A stretch of DNA of 64,000 nt from DATARR01 sp036376245 (lineage in GTDB: Bacteria; Acidobacteriota; Thermoanaerobaculia; Multivoradales; UBA5704): assembly GCA_036376245.1 (NCBI GenBank), contig DASVAS010000023.1:186001-250000 (forward strand), given 5' to 3'. Positions 60,398 to 64,000 of this stretch are shown piece by piece. Below the pieces are notes generated by a model. It was given only the letters and a program-made list of their open reading frames with translations, was not told where the DNA came from and did no database searches. Position 1 is the stretch's first letter. The number at the start of each line of letters is the position of its first letter. The position numbers were made by a program, and so were the translations under genes.

Positions 60398-61945
60398 TCA
60401 GGAGCTTGGGGAGTCTTGCGGCGGCTCCGCCATGGGAGCGCCCATCCTCTTCCAGAGGAGGTAGACCGGGATGCCGGTCAGCACGATGACCATCCCGGGC
60501 CAGGTCGTCCGGGTCTTGTAGAGGAGGAGGGCCAGCAGGACGCAGCCCGCTCCGAGGAGGTAGGCCAGCGGCAGCAACGGATAGCCGAAGGCCCGGTAGG
60601 GGCGCTCGGCGTCGGGACGCTTGCGGCGGAGCACGAAGATCCCGGCGATGGTGAGGATGTAGAAGAGCAGCACGGCGAAGACCACGTACTCCAGGAGGTT
60701 GGAGTAGAGGTTGCCGTACTGCGGCGCGCCGGAGGCGTCCCGCAGCCGGGTGCGGGGGATCACCAGCAGCGAGGCCCACACGCACTGGACGGCCAGCCCC
60801 ACCGCCGGCACGCGCCAGCGGTTCAGCCGCCCCACGGAGCGGAAGAAGAGGCCGTCCCGCGCCATGGCGTAGTAGACGCGCGAGCCGGCGAGGATGAGCC
60901 CGTTGTTGCAGCCGAAGGTCGAGATCATGATGGCCACCGCCATGAGCGCGGCGCCCGCGGGACCCAGGATCGCCTCCAGGGCGGCCGTGCCCACCCGGTT
61001 CTCGGGCGCGCTGGCGATCGCCGCCACCGGCAGCGTCCGCACGTAGGCGAGGTTGGCCAGCACGTAGAGCAGGCTGACCAGGGCCACCCCCAGCCCGAGG
61101 GCGATCGGCAGGTTCCGCCGGGGATCGCGGATCTCGGCGGCGGCGAAGGCGACGTCGTTCCACGCGCTGGCCGAGAAGAGCGGGCCGACCAGGGCCAGCA
61201 GGAAGACCACCACGAGGGCGAAGCCCCCTTCCGTCGCCGCGACCGGCGGCACGCCCGCGAGGTCCGGCGTCACGGTGACGACGTCCCGCGGCGTCCAGAA
61301 GCCGGCGGCGTTCTCGGCCCAGGCCCGGCCGGCCGCGACGCCGAGCACGATCAGGGCGAGCAGGGCCAGGGTCTTCACCCAGGTGAAGGAGTTCTGGATC
61401 AGCTTGCCGATGCGCACGCCCAGCGTGTTCGCGAAGGTCAGCAGGACGATGAGGAGGACGGCTACGAGTTGCTGCGCGGAGAGGCTCACCGCGTACCCCT
61501 CCGAGACGTCGATGGGCGGCACGATCCAGGCCGAGGACGAGAGGCCGGGGACGAGCACCGCCAGGAAGCTCGCGAACGCCACCGCCACGGCCGCGATGGT
61601 GCCGGTCTGGATGACCAGGAACAGCGTCCACCCGAAGAGGAACCCCAGCAGCGGCGAGTAGGCCTCGCGCAGGTAGACGTACTGCCCGCCCACCCTGGGC
61701 ATCATGGCGGCCAGCTCGCCGTAGGACGCCGCCGCGATGGTCACCATGAGGCCGCTGACGATCCAGGCCAGCAGAAGCCCGCCGGGCGAGCCCAGGTGGC
61801 GCGCCACGTTCGCCGAGACGATGAAGATGCCGGAGCCGATCATCGACCCGGCGACGATCATCACCGAATCGAGGAGGCCCAGCTCGCGGACGAAGCCGCG
61901 CTCCTTCTCTACGCGTTCCTTCTCCAGGGGCAACGATTCAGCCAT
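60398..61945 (-). CDS. APC superfamily amino acid permease
   Basis: A 515-residue amino-acid/polyamine/organocation transporter with twelve or more spans. The unwound TM1 motif is SVMIVAGSMIGSGIFIVSANVARHLGSPGG. The cytoplasmic loop ELAAMMPRVGGQYVYLREAYSPLLGFLFGW and WNDVAFAAAEIRDPRRNLP (TM6 region) are typical of the LAT/SteT-like branch. It probably exchanges amino acids across the inner membrane. It stands about 100 bases upstream of the SulP gene, and a family A repeat lies in front of its start. Confidence 0.93.
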   Translation of the reverse strand: MAESLPLEKERVEKERGFVRELGLLDSVMIVAGSMIGSGIFIVSANVARHLGSPGGLLLAWIVSGLMVTIAAASYGELAAMMPRVGGQYVYLREAYSPLLGFLFGWTLFLVIQTGTIAAVAVAFASFLAVLVPGLSSSAWIVPPIDVSEGYAVSLSAQQLVAVLLIVLLTFANTLGVRIGKLIQNSFTWVKTLALLALIVLGVAAGRAWAENAAGFWTPRDVVTVTPDLAGVPPVAATEGGFALVVVFLLALVGPLFSASAWNDVAFAAAEIRDPRRNLPIALGLGVALVSLLYVLANLAYVRTLPVAAIASAPENRVGTAALEAILGPAGAALMAVAIMISTFGCNNGLILAGSRVYYAMARDGLFFRSVGRLNRWRVPAVGLAVQCVWASLLVIPRTRLRDASGAPQYGNLYSNLLEYVVFAVLLFYILTIAGIFVLRRKRPDAERPYRAFGYPLLPLAYLLGAGCVLLALLLYKTRTTWPGMVIVLTGIPVYLLWKRMGAPMAEPPQDSPSS

Positions 61946-61989
61946 GGTGGTCCTGGAGCTTAGCGATGCCGTACGGCTCCGGCAAGGGC

Positions 61990-62168
61990 GACCTCACCCC
62001 CTGGCCCCCTCTCCCATCTCCCTCCCAACCCTCTCCGGGAGAGGGGGAACGATGAGTCAACAATCTTGCCGATCTCAGAAGACCTCAATCGTAGGGCCCT
62101 CCCTCTCCCGGGGCGGGAGGGAGGGAGATGGGAGAGGGACCGAGGGTGAGGTCTCGAAGGGGCATGCC
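61990..62168. repeat. MITE-like palindromic element, family A copy 3
   Basis: About 180 bp in the same orientation and arrangement as copy 1. It runs from ACCTCACCCCCTGGCCCCCT through hairpin 1, the shared linker (GGGGGAACGATGA, TCTTGCCGA, AGACCTCAATCG) and hairpin 2, to GACCGAGGGTGAGGTCTCG. The left terminal repeat has decayed to GACCTCACC. This copy is between two leftward genes, so it is not restricted to convergent gaps. Confidence 0.85.
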
Positions 62169-62198
62169 GCCTCGACCGGCAACCTCGCCATGGACGCT

Positions 62199-63674
62199 CT
62201 ACTCCTCCCCCTTCTCCCGCCGCGCCAGTTGCACCACCGTCTCCATGTGTCCCGTCTGCGGGAACAGGTCGATCAGGGTGACCTTCTCGATCTCGTAGAC
62301 CTCCACCAGCTTCTTGAGGTCGCGGGCGAGGGCCGCGGGATGGCAGGAGACGTAGGTGATCCGCGCCGGCCTGGCGATCATCAACGGCATCAGGACCTCC
62401 CGCGACAGGCCGCCCCGCGGCGGGTCCGCCACCACCCGGTCCAGGTTCCGCGGCATCCTACGGGCCCAGCTCTCCACGGCCTGGTTGACCACCTCGACGT
62501 TGGCGGTCTTGTTGCGCCGGAGGTTCAGGCGGGCGTAGCGCGTGCCGACCTGGTCGCCCTCGACGGCGATCACCTTTCCGTAATGCCGGGCCAGGGGGAG
62601 GCTGAAGAGCCCGACTCCGGAGTAGAGATCCACCGCCGTCTCCCCCGTCCAGGAGCCCACGACGATCTCGACCAGCCGCGGCAGCAGCCCGCGGTGGGAC
62701 TGGAAGAAGACGCGGGCGTCGTAGGCGTAGGTGAAATCTCCGACCCGGGTCGTGACCTCGCCGTGGGGCAGCCCCTCGACCGGAGGCGCCAGGGTCACGG
62801 CCCCGTCGTCCCCGGCGGCGACGTCGAGCCGCTTCGGCGAGGCGGGCGTCAGGTGCTCCGGCAGCGCCTGGAGCAGCGCCTCCAGCTCCGGCACCAGGAG
62901 CGGGCAGCGCGAGACGGGGATCACGTCGTTGGTGGCGCGGGCGTGGTAGCCCACCAGGATCCCGCCGGCGACCGGATCGACGGCGGTGTGGAGCTGGGTC
63001 CGCAGGCGGTAGCCCCAGGGCTCGCCCATCACCATCTCGGTGTTCGCCGGCAGGGCCACGCCGCCGATCCGCTCCAGGGTCTCGCGCACCGCCTCGGCCT
63101 TGAGCTGGAACTGGACGCGGTCCTCCAGGTGCTGCAGGTCGCAGACGCCGGTCAGGGAGAGCTCGGGCACGGGATCGGGCCGGCGGGCCGGCCCCGGCTC
63201 CAGGATCTCCGTGATCTCCGCCCGGCCGTAGTCGGGCCGGCGCTCGACGAGCCGCGCCCGCACCAGGTCCCCCGGCGCCGAGCGGCGGACGAAGACCGGC
63301 ACGCCCTCGTAGCGGGCGAGACCCTCGCCGCCGGCCACCAGCTTCTCCACCCGAACGGTGATCTCGTCGACCTCGGCGAGCCTGGCGCCGGGCGGCGGCG
63401 GGGGGGGAGGCGGCGGCGCGAGCGGCTCCTTGCCTTCCAGGACCCGCTCGGCGCGCGCGAACGCGTCGGACTTGCGCGGCCCCCGGCGCGGGGGCGGGCC
63501 TCCCCTGTCGGATCGGTCCGATCGGTCGGATCGGTCGGATCGGTCGGATCTCCCCGGACCGCGCGGCCCGCGCTCACCCCCGGGCCCCCGGCGTTCGCCG
63601 CCGGGCCCTCCCCGGCGCTCGCCTCCGGGTCCACGGCGCTCCGGTCCCCGTCCACCGCTCTGTCGGCCTCTCAT
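62199..63674 (-). CDS. TrmA/RumA-family 23S rRNA (uracil-5)-methyltransferase with repetitive N-terminal tail
   Basis: 491 residues. The N-terminal 90 residues are low-complexity: GERRGGPGGERR, five SDR triplets, and a nine-proline run. A TRAM domain (ITVRVEKLVAGGEGLARYEGVPVFV) and the methyltransferase follow, with the SAM site VDLYSGVGLFSLPLA, DPPRGGLS and the catalytic cysteine in YVSCHPAALARDL. The Fe-S cysteine cluster of RumA is largely gone (TGVCDLQHL where CGGCxxQH is expected). The ATG overlaps the upstream RNase Z-like stop (ATGA). The target is a U in rRNA or tRNA; which one cannot be told. Confidence 0.9.
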   Translation of the reverse strand: MRGRQSGGRGPERRGPGGERRGGPGGERRGPGGERGPRGPGRSDRSDRSDRSDRSDRGGPPPRRGPRKSDAFARAERVLEGKEPLAPPPPPPPPPGARLAEVDEITVRVEKLVAGGEGLARYEGVPVFVRRSAPGDLVRARLVERRPDYGRAEITEILEPGPARRPDPVPELSLTGVCDLQHLEDRVQFQLKAEAVRETLERIGGVALPANTEMVMGEPWGYRLRTQLHTAVDPVAGGILVGYHARATNDVIPVSRCPLLVPELEALLQALPEHLTPASPKRLDVAAGDDGAVTLAPPVEGLPHGEVTTRVGDFTYAYDARVFFQSHRGLLPRLVEIVVGSWTGETAVDLYSGVGLFSLPLARHYGKVIAVEGDQVGTRYARLNLRRNKTANVEVVNQAVESWARRMPRNLDRVVADPPRGGLSREVLMPLMIARPARITYVSCHPAALARDLKKLVEVYEIEKVTLIDLFPQTGHMETVVQLARREKGEE

Positions 63675-64000
63675 GCTTCCGTTCCCTCCACCAGGAGATG
63701 AATGCGCGGCGCCAGCTCCGGCAGGCGCCGCTCCACTTCGGCCCGCAGGTCCTGGACCCGGAACCGCCGCGACAGGTGATGCAAGACGATCGCCTCGTTG
63801 CGGAAATCCTCCGCCCGGGCGGCGATGTCGCCGAGATGGAGGTGCTTGTAGAGCTCCCCCTTGTCCCGGTGCTCCTCGCCCAGGAAGGTGCACTCCAGCA
63901 TCAGCACCCGGGCACGGAACAGCCGCGGCTCGCGATCGAAGATCCCCGGCCCCGTGTCGCCGCAGTAGGTCAGCCAGATCTCCTCCAGCCACTCCGAGGT
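63671..64000 (-). CDS. RNase Z-like MBL-fold protein (C-terminal part; 5' end outside window)
   Basis: The last 109 residues of a metallo-beta-lactamase-fold protein, open to the window edge. It shows LTYCGDTGP (the GDT metal motif of ribonuclease Z-type enzymes), VLMLECTFL, the histidines in HLHLGDIAAR and LHHLSRRF, and a short tail. RNase Z removes the tRNA 3' trailer. Other MBL hydrolases share these blocks, so the name is provisional. It overlaps the RNA methyltransferase gene by four bases, which fits a small RNA-processing operon. Confidence 0.8.
   Translation of the reverse strand, partial: TSEWLEEIWLTYCGDTGPGIFDREPRLFRARVLMLECTFLGEEHRDKGELYKHLHLGDIAARAEDFRNEAIVLHHLSRRFRVQDLRAEVERRLPELAPRIHLLVEGTEA

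Overview
The window is a GC-rich, gene-dense stretch of a bacterial chromosome with about 64 protein genes, two of them cut by the window edges. A diderm cell is suggested by an outer-membrane beta-barrel gene, a HlyD-type periplasmic adaptor and lipoproteins. The gene mix suggests an Acidobacteriota-like lineage, for example Thermoanaerobaculia: an HlyD/MacB-type ATPase next to an NtrC/NtrY-type system, an M1 peptidase with HEAT repeats, a von Willebrand (VWA) protein made with an ECF sigma factor, LarB/LarE, and a UGA-encoded selenoprotein. That placement is inference from gene content. I see no rRNA, tRNA, CRISPR array, prophage or complete insertion sequence.

Layout. 0-10 kb: ABC-F ATPase, SDR enzyme, HD-GYP phosphodiesterase, DUF309 protein, then a leftward ribosome/NAD operon (rplU-rpmA-obgE-nadD-rsfS) ending in a degenerate sigma-54 AAA+ protein. 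9-20 kb: hydrolase, a 54-aa zinc-ribbon protein, Hsp20, a sensor kinase, a peptide ABC importer without ATPases, an MFS exporter, queA, and larE-larB. 20-29 kb: Rpn-type nuclease, glycine cleavage genes gcvT-gcvH-gcvP, a sixA-CHAD pair, and a second SDR. 29-42 kb: OsmC, polA, MoaB, HlyD adaptor plus ATPase, an NtrC/NtrY-type two-component system, a TPR protein, a histone-deacetylase-like enzyme, an M24 peptidase and a degenerate squalene/phytoene-synthase-like protein. 42-47 kb: a Mn/Fe-type ABC importer divergent from an MntR-like repressor. 47-64 kb: barrel protein, MBL hydrolase, ArsR regulator divergent from a SelW-like selenoprotein, GT2, PTPS, M1 peptidase, ECF sigma plus VWA protein, a VapBC-like module, SulP and APC transporters, an RNA uracil methyltransferase and an RNase Z-like protein.

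The most notable points are these. (1) A SelW/Rdx selenoprotein gene has an in-frame UGA (CSSU motif) and a candidate SECIS hairpin. (2) In the metal importer both permeases carry C-terminal winged-helix domains, one also keeping an MntR-like metal site. A 20-bp perfect palindrome lies across the start codon of its first gene. (3) Two families of structured intergenic repeats sit mostly between convergent genes: 9-bp-unit arrays forming long perfect hairpins, and a roughly 150-180-bp element with terminal inverted repeats. Both reach into neighbouring stop codons. (4) Two further tandem arrays have 20-bp and 21-bp periods.

Genes are packed tightly. Many same-strand neighbours share ATGA or GTGA junctions, and several convergent pairs are separated by a few bases or overlap.
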